Shown here one piece after another: positions 1 through 7,734 of a stretch of DNA of 64,000 bases. Under the pieces are notes generated by a model that saw only the letters and a program-made list of their open reading frames with translations, searched no databases and had not been told where the DNA came from. Every line of letters begins with the position of its first letter. Position 1 is the stretch's first letter. Both the position numbers and the translations under genes were made by a program. This DNA comes from Herbidospora solisilvae (GTDB lineage: Bacteria; Actinomycetota; Actinomycetes; Streptosporangiales; Streptosporangiaceae): assembly GCF_009901565.1 (NCBI RefSeq), contig NZ_WXEW01000011.1, positions 1 to 64,000 of the forward strand. Reading direction: 5' to 3'.

Positions 1-91
1 GGCCCCCGGTAGACGACCGGGTTGATAGGCCGGGAGTGGAAGCACAGTAATGTGTGGAGCTGACCGGTACTAATAGGCCGAGGACTTGACC
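1..91 (+). rRNA. 23S ribosomal RNA, 3' end (partial)
   Basis: The first ~91 bases carry the conserved 3' end of 23S rRNA: the GGTACTAATAGGCCGAGG block at about 66-83 just before the mature end near 90. The 5S gene follows about 54 bases later, as in a normal 16S-23S-5S operon read on the plus strand. The exact 3' end is estimated from family knowledge. Confidence 0.93.
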
Positions 92-144
92 ATAAATGTT
101 CGCGTCGACTATGCAACTCTCGAACCACAAGCGGGTTCGCTAGA

Positions 145-264
145 GTTACGGCGGTTATGGCGGAGGGGAAACACCCGGTTACATTCCGAACCCGGAAGTT
201 AAGCCCTTCAGCGCCGATGGTACTGCACCGGGGACGGTGTGGGAGAGTAGGACACCGCCGGACA
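145..264 (+). rRNA. 5S ribosomal RNA
   Basis: A 120-base segment matches actinobacterial 5S rRNA. It contains the CCCGGTTACATTCCGAACC block, the TAAGCC loop B/C region, the CGATGGTACTGC stretch and the GGGAGAGTAGGACACCGCC 3' arm. The ends GTTACGGCGG and CCGCCGGACA pair as helix I. It lies downstream of the 23S end and is followed directly by a strong hairpin terminator. Confidence 0.95.
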
Positions 265-278
265 ATCTTTATACCGGA

Positions 279-303
279 GGCCCCGATCAATTTGATCGGG
301 GCC
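279..303 (+). terminator. rRNA operon terminator 1
   Basis: A near-perfect inverted repeat: GGCCCCGATC, a short AATTT-type loop, then GATCGGGGCC. It starts 14 bases after the 5S end and is followed by TTCGACGTTTC. It is positioned as the first terminator of the rRNA operon. Confidence 0.85.
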
Positions 304-324
304 TTCGACGTTTCACGGGCCAGG

Positions 325-347
325 GCCCGGCCATTCGGCCGGGCTTT
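325..347 (+). terminator. rRNA operon terminator 2
   Basis: The stem GCCCGGCC / GGCCGGGC has an ATTC loop and a CTTT tail, and lies 22 bases past the first terminator. Tandem terminators are common after rRNA operons. A degenerate copy of the same hairpin plus tail occurs again at about 532-554. Confidence 0.65.
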
Positions 348-987
348 CTGCGTTTCATAGGCGGATCGATGAGGCGTGACCGTGGTGGTCAGGCGGCCGT
401 TGTGTGCGGGGTTCGGCCACGTCGGCCGGCCCCCCGTCGGGGGATGGCCTGGGCGTCATTCGAGACCAGCCGGGTTGTCGTTGTTGGCGGAAGGGGTTGT
501 CCACGTCGGCCGGCGTGGTGTTTCGAGGGCAGCCCGGCCACGCGGTCGGGCTTTCGTCGTTTTCGGGGACCATCCGTTGAGACTTGGCCGCGATGGTCAG
601 GCGCCCAATCGGGCGGCTTGGTGTTTGGAGATCGCGTCGGTGTAGCTGGCCTTTGTTGTTTACGGGCAGAGTGTCTGGATGGCCTGACCGTCATCCGGCA
701 GGTCATGCTCGGCGTGGTCGTGCGGTCGAGGTTGGCACGGACAGAGCGATGTGATCGCCGCTGATGGCCTGGTTATCAGCCTGGCTGCCGGAGCCTGGTC
801 CCAGGCCGGCCGGGATGATCGTTGTATGCGGGGCGAGTCACGGCATAGAGGCTCAAGGCTCGGCCGCCGCCCAGCCAGAGAGCGTGCGGCCATGTCGTCG
901 GCTCCTTCGTCGTGTGCGGAGAGCCGCTTGTCCTTGAGCTACCTGTGGCAATCCTGGTCCGCTCACCATGTCCCGTTGGGGCAGAAA
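348..987. other. gene-poor region between rRNA operon and glycosyltransferase
   Basis: About 640 bases without a gene I can support. Open frames occur on both strands, but their translations are low-complexity Arg/Gly/Pro strings with no domain, no convincing ribosome site and no third-position logic. Several short related segments recur (GTGGTCAGGCGGCC-like near 385 and GATGGTCAGGCGCCC-like near 592; CCACGTCGGCCGG near 418 and 501; a hairpin near 532-551 resembling terminator 2). This suggests a decayed or duplicated rRNA-flanking sequence. Confidence 0.5.
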
Positions 988-1020
988 GAACGAGGGCCTA
1001 CAAAGGCCGGGCCCTCGTTC
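988..1020 (-). terminator. terminator of the glycosyltransferase gene
   Basis: An 11-bp perfect stem, GAACGAGGGCC / GGCCCTCGTTC, has an 11-base loop. Read on the minus strand it is followed by TTTCTGCC, giving a U-containing tail about 50 bases after the glycosyltransferase stop codon. Confidence 0.75.
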
Positions 1021-1069
1021 CTCCTCCCGCAGGGACATACTCGCCCCGGCCGAGTTTTGTCCCCTCTCG

Positions 1070-2278
1070 TCAGGCGCGGGCGAGCTTGAGCAGGTGGTGC
1101 GCTGCGGTGCCGGCGCCGTCCCTCCGGATCTGTCCAGCCAGCTCTGCCGCGTTACTCGCGATGTCCGGCCACAGCGCCTCACTCAGCGCCACGGTCAGAG
1201 ACTCGCCCGTCGGCACACCAGACGGATGCGCGATGCCGACGTTGAGGCGCTGCACCTGCTGCGCCCAGTAGTACTGGTCGTACACCTGAGGCACCACCAC
1301 CTGCGGCGTGCCGGCCAGCGCGGCGGCCGTGGTGGTCCCGGCGCCCCCGTGGTGGACGATCGCCGCCACGCGAGGGAACAGGGCCTGCTGGTTCACCTCG
1401 TCGATCGACAGGACGTCCGGCCCCGGGTCGGTGGGCAGCAGGTCGGCCCAGCCGCGGGAGAGGATCGCCCGCCGCCCGGTCGCCCTGGCCGCCTCGACCA
1501 TCGCTTCGGCGAGGCCCCGGGGTGCGCGGATGCTGCCGAAGCCGAAGTACACCGGCGGGTCGCCGGCGTCCAGGAAGGCCGACAGCTCGGGGGACAGGGG
1601 ACGGTGGTCGGGGAGGATCCACGCCCCCGTCTCCACGACCCCGCTCCCCGGCTCGGGCCACGGCGCCAGGGTGGGGTCGCTCGCCAGCAGGGGGTGGTCG
1701 GCGAAGATGTGGCCGCGTACGTCGGAGACGGGCGGCAGGCCCAGTGTGGTGCGGTGGTTGTTGAGGGCGGCTCCGAAACTGGCCGTGAAGCGGGCTGCGT
1801 CTTCGGCCCACAACACTTGGTTGTCGCCGTCGACGGGCGGGCGGCCGGGGGCGGGGGCCGGGGAGTGGTGGACGGAGGGCAGCACGATCGGGCAGAAGGC
1901 CGTGAAGACGTACGGGATCTTCAGGACCTCGGCGACCGAGCGGGCGGCCACCTGGATGGCGGTGGCGGCCACGATGAGGTCGCAGTCCTTGGCGGCCGTC
2001 ATGACGGTCTCGAACTGGGCCGTCACGGAGGCTTCGGCCATACGGCGGAGCTGCTCGGGTGACGGCGGCGTGGCGTTCGGGGGCGGGGTGGCGGCGGTCA
2101 GGGTGCGGAGCTCAGGGCCGATCGGGGTGACCGGCAGGCCGAGGCCCTCGATCCAGCCGCGGAAGTCCGGTGGGACGCACAGGTGGGCCTCGTGGCCGAG
2201 GGCCCGGAGTTCGGTGGCGAGCGCCACCAGCGGCTGCACGTCGCCTCGTGACCCGATGGTGGACAGCAGTACGCGCAT
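1070..2278 (-). CDS. rgt: GT1-family glycosyltransferase, candidate rifamycin glycosyltransferase (Rgt)
   Basis: A 402-aa GT-B glycosyltransferase of the MGT/vancosaminyl/sterol-glucosyltransferase group. The N-terminus MRVLLSTIGSRGDVQP is the acceptor-domain start of the family. Near the C-terminus HHGGAGTTTAAALAG followed by PQVYDQYYWA is the nucleotide-sugar-binding signature. The ATG at 2278 is chosen because AGGGGGA lies 6 bases upstream; a longer frame exists but adds unconserved sequence. About 50 bases upstream is a sequence matching the rifamycin-associated element, known to precede rifamycin-inactivating genes including the glucosyltransferase Rgt. The family call is firm. The rifamycin substrate is inferred from that element plus family resemblance; a macrolide or other aglycone is the alternative. 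No glycosyl donor genes lie nearby, so it would use the cellular UDP-glucose pool. Confidence 0.72.
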   Translation of the reverse strand: MRVLLSTIGSRGDVQPLVALATELRALGHEAHLCVPPDFRGWIEGLGLPVTPIGPELRTLTAATPPPNATPPSPEQLRRMAEASVTAQFETVMTAAKDCDLIVAATAIQVAARSVAEVLKIPYVFTAFCPIVLPSVHHSPAPAPGRPPVDGDNQVLWAEDAARFTASFGAALNNHRTTLGLPPVSDVRGHIFADHPLLASDPTLAPWPEPGSGVVETGAWILPDHRPLSPELSAFLDAGDPPVYFGFGSIRAPRGLAEAMVEAARATGRRAILSRGWADLLPTDPGPDVLSIDEVNQQALFPRVAAIVHHGGAGTTTAAALAGTPQVVVPQVYDQYYWAQQVQRLNVGIAHPSGVPTGESLTVALSEALWPDIASNAAELAGQIRRDGAGTAAHHLLKLARA

Positions 2279-2330
2279 GGGTGTTTTCCCCCTGGAAGTG
2301 GTTCGGAGCCACTGATTGTGAGGGGTCACG

Positions 2331-2350
2331 GGGGTCTTGCGGCAAGCCCG
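2331..2350 (-). promoter_or_regulatory. rifamycin-associated element (RAE)-like inverted repeat
   Basis: The core CTTGCGGCAAG (2336-2346) is a perfect inverted repeat, flanked by GGG/T on one side and CCC on the other. It matches 16 of 19 positions of the RAE consensus as I remember it. It lies 53-72 bases upstream of the glycosyltransferase start. On the minus strand a TATAGC -10-like hexamer (2357-2362) lies just ahead of it, placing the element around the transcription start. RAEs precede rifamycin-inducible resistance genes in actinomycetes. Confidence 0.7.
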
Positions 2351-2552
2351 GGAGTCCGCTATAGGTTGAAAGTGGCGGGGAGTATGAGGTGCCCCCGCAG
2401 CCTTCGCCTTCGGTGCCCGGTCGGGCATTCCCGCATATGTGGCGCCCTGGTGGGCACGGGTAGTTCCCATGATCCGTGCAATTCGTCCGGGGGATCCGGT
2501 TGGTCACGTTCTGTGGTCGGAGTTCGTTGTCCAGCGAATTGATTCGGCGCTC

Positions 2553-2696
2553 GAATAATCTGTTTAGCGAATGCCGCATTTCCGCCACAATGGTGCTCAT
2601 CGTCGATCTGGTTATCTGACCTTCCAGCAGGCGGAAGCTCGTCGGGTTACCCTTGAATGGCTGGTCGGTAAACGAATCTACGGTGCAGGCGCGCAT
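2553..2696 (-). pseudogene. N-terminal remnant of a PhzF-family epimerase/isomerase
   Basis: The 48 codons from ATG 2696 encode MRACTVDSFTDQPFKGN, then a degraded LLEG..IVAEMRHS..LF segment. This matches the start of PhzF-family proteins (VDAFTxxPFxGNPA..., then AEMxxSETAF). Homology stops there: the frame continues without PhzF features, and the other ~230 residues (catalytic and dimer parts) are absent. Local base composition is more AT-rich than neighbouring genes. I read it as a decaying 5' fragment ending about 200 bases upstream of the RAE. It might still be transcribed but cannot make a PhzF enzyme. Confidence 0.62.
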
Positions 2697-2818
2697 GTCA
2701 CGGGACTACTGACGACCCGCGACAAAGAGAATCCCATGTATAGGCGTGTCGGGTCGCCATAAGAGAATGGTCGGTTAGCGTCCCTTGTGTCGGGACAAAC
2801 CCGGAAAGGACGAAGCCG

Positions 2819-3202
2819 ATGGGGGCAGTGCGCAAGGTAGCGACATACCTTGGCCTGGGCGGAGCCGAGCAATATTCGGAAGAGCCCTATGGGGAAGAGG
2901 AATACGACGACGATTGGATGCCGGCCTCCGAAAGGGCCGCGAAACGCTGGCAGCCGGCGGGCGAACCGTCGCGAATCGTGATGGTACGTCCGAGGAAGTA
3001 CGACGACGCGCTCACCGTGGGCCGTCACTTCCGCGACGGCCACACGATCGTGATGGACGTCGCGACGATGTCGACCCTGGAGGCGACCAGAATGGTCGAC
3101 TTCGCGGCCGGCCTCGCCTATGGCTGTGAGGGTCGCATCGAGCGGATCGCCGACAAGGTGTTCCTGCTCACGCCGTCGAACGTCGAAGTGACCACCGCTT
3201 AA
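2819..3202 (+). CDS. sepF: SepF-family cell division protein
   Basis: A 127-aa protein. An N-terminal MGAVRKVATYLGLG segment resembles the membrane-binding amphipathic helix of SepF. An acidic/tyrosine-rich linker (EEPYGEEEYDDDW) follows, then the SepF core from about residue 50: IVMVRPRKYDDALTVGRHF, the VMDVATM strand, AGLAYGCEG and KVFLLTPSNV. SepF anchors and bundles FtsZ at the septum. Actinomycetes usually carry one sepF in the dcw cluster plus paralogues elsewhere; no division genes are next to this copy, so it is probably a paralogue. GGAAAGGA lies upstream of the ATG. A possible stem-loop follows the stop. Confidence 0.85.
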   Translation: MGAVRKVATYLGLGGAEQYSEEPYGEEEYDDDWMPASERAAKRWQPAGEPSRIVMVRPRKYDDALTVGRHFRDGHTIVMDVATMSTLEATRMVDFAAGLAYGCEGRIERIADKVFLLTPSNVEVTTA

Positions 3203-3218
3203 CGGTCACCTCGCGAGC

Positions 3219-3252
3219 GGGTGGAGAGGCGACGCCGAGGCCTCTCACCACC
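3219..3252 (+). terminator. possible weak terminator after sepF
   Basis: GTGGAGAGGC and GCCTCTCAC form an imperfect stem with a GACGCCGA-type loop, 17 bases after the sepF stop. There is no U-tract (ACCACCC follows), so it is at best a weak or factor-assisted terminator. Confidence 0.35.
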
Positions 3253-3425
3253 CACCCCTCGCCGGCCCCTCCGCCGGCCGCACACGTAAGACCGTCCGAC
3301 ACTCAGGGTGTTCCGACCAGCCCCGACCGACCATTTCGACCCGGCTTGCGAAGGGATTCCGCAGGCCGGGTCTCGCATTTCCCGGGCTTTCTCTGGAAGA
3401 TTCGGTATTCCGGGGATATCACCGC

Positions 3426-4742
3426 TTATCCGGCGCGTGGCCCGCGTTTCAGCAGTCGTCCCACCTCGGCGACGTCGGCGAGTGCCTGGTCGCGCCGTGT
3501 TTTGGCCTCACGGGCGTATTCGTGCAGGGCCCAGACCGCCGATGTGGCGAGTTCGTGGAGTTCGGCCACCTGCGCGTTCACCAACGCCAGATCGGCCTTC
3601 TCTCGGCCCCGGAAGCGCCACAACAACCACGCCCCCAAAGCGCCTATTCCGACGCCCACGACCGCCAGGATCATCGAGAACACGAAACCGAGCGTGAAGA
3701 CGACCAGGCCGCCGAGCGCGGCCAGGTAGCCGGGCATTGGCGAAGGGCGCTTGGGAATGTAGCCCGCCATGATGCGGCGCTCCGCGTCGGCCATCGCCTC
3801 GCCGTCGGGGCCGTCGGGGCGCAGCGTGATCGAGTGGCCCAGGATCGGCAGCACCAGCGTCTCGGGCTGCTCGGCGTCGGTGCGGTCGGCGAGGTGGGCC
3901 GCCGCGGTGCTGATCGCGGGGGCCGCGACGTGGAGGGCGAGAGCGGCGAGGTAGGGGTCGGCGCCGGGCTTCAGGTCGTCGAGCAGGTGGCCGTTGAGCG
4001 AACTCAGCGGACCGTCGGGCTCGGCGGCGCCGACGAGGGCCGACAACACCGCCATCGGCTCGGTGTCGGGCCACACCGCGCGGGTCTGCGGCAGCGCGCC
4101 CGTGGGCGGCGGTACGGAGGTGATCTCCTCACACCGATGCCGGAGCCTGGCCAGCCTGGCCGCGGCCTGCACGGGGCCGCCCAGCGCCGGGATCTGGGCC
4201 AGCTCGGGGAAGTCGTTCAGCGACGGCGGGACCACCAGGCCCGGTTCGGCCGGGACGAGCGCCCTCAGCCACACGTCGTCGTCGTGGAGCACCTCGACCG
4301 CGTCGAGCTTGCGCAGTACGAAGATCTTCCCGGCCGGGCCGTAGGCCCCGCGGGCGGCGGCCAGCCACAGGGCACGCTGGCCGGCCGTCACCGGGCGCTC
4401 GGAGGACAGGTCGCCGAAGGCGGTGCCGAGCCACGAGGCGTGGATGCGGTCGCCGTGGCCGCAGACGGCTAAGGCCAGGCACAGGAACAGCGCCGTCTTG
4501 GCGCCGTCGAGCTGGGCCGCCTCGGACAACGGCTCCATCGCGTCGTCGCCAGTGAGGATCAGCACCAGCGCGCGTACGGCCGGGGAGAGCCAGTAGCCCG
4601 GGACGTCGATCGCCCCGGGCGGTGGCGGTGGCGCGCCGCCGTCGGCGGTGAGGTGGACGAGCAGCGCCTCGGCGTAGCGGTGCAGCTCTGTGGCGTCGGC
4701 GCTGCCGGACGACTCCGGCCGGGCTGTTACATCCATGCTCAC
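3426..4742 (-). CDS. uncharacterised membrane-anchored protein, about 438 aa
   Basis: I do not recognise a family. From the GTG at 4742 (GGGGGAG 7 bases upstream; an ATG two codons inside is the alternative) the protein has a ~330-residue soluble, Ala/Leu-rich helical region. This is followed by two adjacent membrane segments at roughly residues 345-385, then a C-terminal cytosolic helix with EAKTRRDQALADVAEVGRLLKRG. The soluble part reads like a helical-repeat scaffold, and no catalytic motif is visible. It lies 119 bases downstream of argS in the same direction with a possible promoter between. The same frame stays open without a stop across argS, but that is shadow sequence. Confidence 0.7.
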   Translation of the reverse strand: MSMDVTARPESSGSADATELHRYAEALLVHLTADGGAPPPPPGAIDVPGYWLSPAVRALVLILTGDDAMEPLSEAAQLDGAKTALFLCLALAVCGHGDRIHASWLGTAFGDLSSERPVTAGQRALWLAAARGAYGPAGKIFVLRKLDAVEVLHDDDVWLRALVPAEPGLVVPPSLNDFPELAQIPALGGPVQAAARLARLRHRCEEITSVPPPTGALPQTRAVWPDTEPMAVLSALVGAAEPDGPLSSLNGHLLDDLKPGADPYLAALALHVAAPAISTAAAHLADRTDAEQPETLVLPILGHSITLRPDGPDGEAMADAERRIMAGYIPKRPSPMPGYLAALGGLVVFTLGFVFSMILAVVGVGIGALGAWLLWRFRGREKADLALVNAQVAELHELATSAVWALHEYAREAKTRRDQALADVAEVGRLLKRGPRAG

Positions 4743-4861
4743 GCGCTGACTCCCCCACGGCAGGTGGACGTCTGCTTTGCGCTCCGCAGACGCTCCCTTG
4801 ACCGCGCCCACACTAGACGGCCGTGACCTGTTCGTGTTCTGAGGCGCGCCGATCCGTGGAT

Positions 4862-6583
4862 TCACATCCGCTCGGGCGCCGTGATCCCCAGCAGGTCGAG
4901 CCCCTGCAGCAGCACCCGGAGGGTCAGCTGCGACAGCGCGAGCCGGGACTGGCGCTCCTCCTCGGAGTCGGCCTTGAGCACCGGGCAGTTCTCGAAGAAG
5001 GTCGTGAACGCGCTGGCCAGGTCGAACAGGTAGGCGCACAGGCGGTGGGGCTCGTTGCGCGCGCCCACCTCGGCGACGACCGGGCCGAAGCCGAGCAGGG
5101 CGAGGGCCAGAGCGCGTTCGGCCGGGTGCGTGATGACGATCGGGCCGTAGGAGGCGGCCGGGTCGTATTCGCCGCGGCGGAAGATGGAGCGGATGCGGGC
5201 GGTGGCGTACTGGAGGTAGGGGCCGGTGTTGCCGGTCAGGGCGAGCATGCGGTCGAAGTCGAAGACGTACTCGCTGTCGTGGCTCACCGACAGGTCGGCG
5301 TACTTGACCGCGCCCATGCCGACGGCGTGGGCGATCTCGGCGCGGGTGGCGTCGTCGTAGTCGCGGTCGGCCAGCACGGCGGCGGCCCTGGTCTCGGCCT
5401 CGTCGAGGAGTTCGAGCAGCTTGATGGACTTGCCAGCCCTGGTCTTGAACATCTTGCCGTCGCTGCCGAGCACGCTGCCGATCTGGATGTGTTCGGCCGA
5501 GACGTGGTCGGGCAACCAGCCGGCCATCTTCGCCGAGGCGAACAGCATCTGCAGGTGCAGCGACTGGGTGACGCCGATGACGTAGAGAATGCGGTCGGCC
5601 TTCAGGTCCTGCACCCGGTAGCGCATGGTGGCCATGTCGGTGGTCGCGTAGCCGTAGCCGCCGTCGGACTTCCTGATCATGAACGGCAGGGGCGCGCCCT
5701 CGCGTCCGGTGAAGCCGGGCGGGAAGACGCACAACGCGCCGTCGCTGATCTCGGCGATGCCGCGTTCCTGCAACTCGTCGCAGACCTGGGCGAGGGCGTG
5801 GTTGTACATGCTCTCGCCGGCGATGTCGTCGTCGGTCAGGGTGACGCCGAGCTGGGTGTAGACCTTGTTGAAGTAGCGGACCGTGGCGTCCATGAAGATG
5901 CGCCAGAGCCGCATCGTCTCGGGGTCTTCGGCCTGGAGGGTCACCACGCGGGCGCGGGCCCTGCGGTTGAACTCGGGGTCGGCGTCGAACTTGGCGCGGG
6001 CCGCCTGGTAGTAGTCGTTCCCGTTGCCCGCCTCGAGCTGCGCGACCGCGGCCTCCTCGCCCATGTCGAGGAGGTGCTCGATGAGCATGCCGAACGGGGT
6101 GCCCCAGTCGCCGAGGTGGTTCTGCCTGACGACGCGGTTGCCGAGATGCTCCTGTACGCGGACCAGCGCGTCGCCCACGACGGTGGTGCGCAGGTGGCCG
6201 ACGTGCATCTCCTTGGCGGCGTTGGGCGCGGAGTAGTCGACCACGACCGTCTTCGACGGGAGCTCGCGGGCCACGCCGAGCCGGTCGTCGGTGAGCATGG
6301 CGCCGGCCTCGGCGGCGATCCAGGCGTCGTGGAAGCGCAGGTTGAGGAACCCCGGGCCGCTCACCTCGACGGTGCCGGGCAGGTCGAGGTTGGCGGCGAT
6401 CTCCTGGGCCACATCTCGCGGCGCGCGTCGGAGTCGCTTGGCCAGGCTCATCGCGACGTTCGCCTGGTAGTCGGCGAACTGGGAGGGCCTGATCAGCGGA
6501 TCCTCGGCGGCGTATTCCTGGCCGAACGCGGTGGCCAGCGCCTGCTGGACACGCTCGGCGAGCACGAGTTGTGGGTCGGTCAT
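4862..6583 (-). CDS. argS: arginyl-tRNA synthetase
   Basis: A 573-aa class I aminoacyl-tRNA synthetase charging tRNA-Arg. Visible parts in order are: the N-terminal Add1 domain; DYSAPNAAKEMHVGHLR, which carries the HIGH-type signature HVGH near residue 125; NHLGDWGTPFGMLIEHL; the catalytic core with KMFKTRAGKSIKL as the KMSKS-equivalent region; and a C-terminal anticodon-binding DALR domain ending in TLRVLLQGLDLLGI with the typical final ...PERM. Length is normal. The start is ATG 6583, with a TTG two codons upstream in frame; no strong ribosome site is visible. It lies 41 bases downstream of plsX, probably co-transcribed. Confidence 0.97.
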   Translation of the reverse strand: MTDPQLVLAERVQQALATAFGQEYAAEDPLIRPSQFADYQANVAMSLAKRLRRAPRDVAQEIAANLDLPGTVEVSGPGFLNLRFHDAWIAAEAGAMLTDDRLGVARELPSKTVVVDYSAPNAAKEMHVGHLRTTVVGDALVRVQEHLGNRVVRQNHLGDWGTPFGMLIEHLLDMGEEAAVAQLEAGNGNDYYQAARAKFDADPEFNRRARARVVTLQAEDPETMRLWRIFMDATVRYFNKVYTQLGVTLTDDDIAGESMYNHALAQVCDELQERGIAEISDGALCVFPPGFTGREGAPLPFMIRKSDGGYGYATTDMATMRYRVQDLKADRILYVIGVTQSLHLQMLFASAKMAGWLPDHVSAEHIQIGSVLGSDGKMFKTRAGKSIKLLELLDEAETRAAAVLADRDYDDATRAEIAHAVGMGAVKYADLSVSHDSEYVFDFDRMLALTGNTGPYLQYATARIRSIFRRGEYDPAASYGPIVITHPAERALALALLGFGPVVAEVGARNEPHRLCAYLFDLASAFTTFFENCPVLKADSEEERQSRLALSQLTLRVLLQGLDLLGITAPERM

Positions 6584-6624
6584 ACACAAAGCCTAGCGAC
6601 GCGCAACCGCCGTCGTCGCCAGGG

Positions 6625-7659
6625 TTACCGCCGGTCGGAGAACCACAACCGGTGGGACCGGGGAATGGCCGCGATGCGTTCGCCGACCCTGCCGACGACG
6701 CCCTCGGCGGCGAGCCGGGCGGCCAGCTCGCACGCGGCCGCGACGCCCTTGGCGCGCGAGGAACCGTGGGCGATCACCACGCAGCCGTTGAGGCCGAGCA
6801 GGACCGCGCCGCCGTGCGCCTCGGGGTCGAGGCGTTCGTAGAGGCCGCGCAGGCGGGGACGCTGGAGGAGGCCGCCGATCCGGGCCACGGCGCTGCCGTC
6901 GACGGCCTGGCGGAGCTGGCCGAAGGCGTAGCGGACGCTGCCCTCCATGGTCTTGAGCGCCACGTTGCCGGTGAAGCCGTCGGCGACGATGACCTCGACG
7001 CGTCCCGACAGCAGGTCGTGCCCCTCGACGTTGCCGGCGAAGTGGATGCCGGGGGCGGTCTCCAGCAGTTCGTGGGCGCGTTTGACGACCTTGTTGCCCT
7101 TCTCGGCCTCGGCGCCGATGGTGAGCAGGCCGACGCGGGGGTTGTCGCGGCCGAGGGCGGTGGCGACGTAGGCGACGCCCAGGTGGGCGAACTGGACCAG
7201 CATCTCGGGCTTGGCGTCGGCGTTGGCGCCCGCGTCGAGCAGGATCGTCGGGTCGGGGACGGTGGGCAGGGCCACGGCGATGGCGGGGCGGAGCACGCCC
7301 GGCTGGGTCTTGAGCCGCAGTTTCGCGGTGGCGACGACGCCGCCCGTCGAACCCGCCGACACGACCGCGGACGCGTCGCCCCGCCTGACGAGGTGGCAGG
7401 CCACGGCGATGCTGGAGCGGGGGCGGCGGAGGCTGGCCAGGGCGCCTTCGTCCATGGAGATCGCCTCTTCGGCGCGGACGATGGGGATCTCGGAGGCGGC
7501 GCCGTACCGGGACAGGAGGTCGTGGAGCGGGCGGGGCTCGCCGACCAGCACGACCGGGACCCCGAGCTCTCTGACGGCCGCGACGGCCCCCGCCACGATC
7601 TGTTCTGGCGCGTGGTCGCCGCCCATGGCGTCGAGCGCGACCGGCGACGATACGGCCAC
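6625..7659 (-). CDS. plsX: phosphate acyltransferase PlsX
   Basis: A 344-aa PlsX, which makes acyl-phosphate from acyl-ACP and inorganic phosphate for the PlsX/PlsY route to lysophosphatidate. Motifs seen are VALDAMGGDHAP at the N-terminus, SAGSTGG, LLDAGAN, GLLTIGAEAEKGN and VADGFTGNVALKTMEG. The GTG at 7659 has GGATGG 4 bases upstream; a TTG four codons earlier (7671) is possible. Many bacteria have plsX beside rpmF, fabH or acpP; here it sits upstream of argS and is not in a fatty-acid cluster. Confidence 0.93.
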   Translation of the reverse strand: MAVSSPVALDAMGGDHAPEQIVAGAVAAVRELGVPVVLVGEPRPLHDLLSRYGAASEIPIVRAEEAISMDEGALASLRRPRSSIAVACHLVRRGDASAVVSAGSTGGVVATAKLRLKTQPGVLRPAIAVALPTVPDPTILLDAGANADAKPEMLVQFAHLGVAYVATALGRDNPRVGLLTIGAEAEKGNKVVKRAHELLETAPGIHFAGNVEGHDLLSGRVEVIVADGFTGNVALKTMEGSVRYAFGQLRQAVDGSAVARIGGLLQRPRLRGLYERLDPEAHGGAVLLGLNGCVVIAHGSSRAKGVAAACELAARLAAEGVVGRVGERIAAIPRSHRLWFSDRR

Positions 7660-7734
7660 AACGCCATCCAATCGATCCGGGAATCTCAGTGAATGGTAGG
7701 CGGGGAGGGTTGGTGCGCCGTCCGTCGGCTCGCG

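Noticed and set aside
237..764. Open frames of 60-175 codons on both strands behind the 5S gene
   Set aside because: Products are Arg/Gly/Pro-rich with no domain, ribosome site or conserved start; typical of high-GC noncoding DNA.
4743..6587. Continuation of the 438-aa protein frame across argS as one 1053-codon frame
   Set aside because: That part is the wrong frame over argS; the sequence is Arg/Pro-rich shadow translation, and a good GTG with ribosome site begins the real gene.
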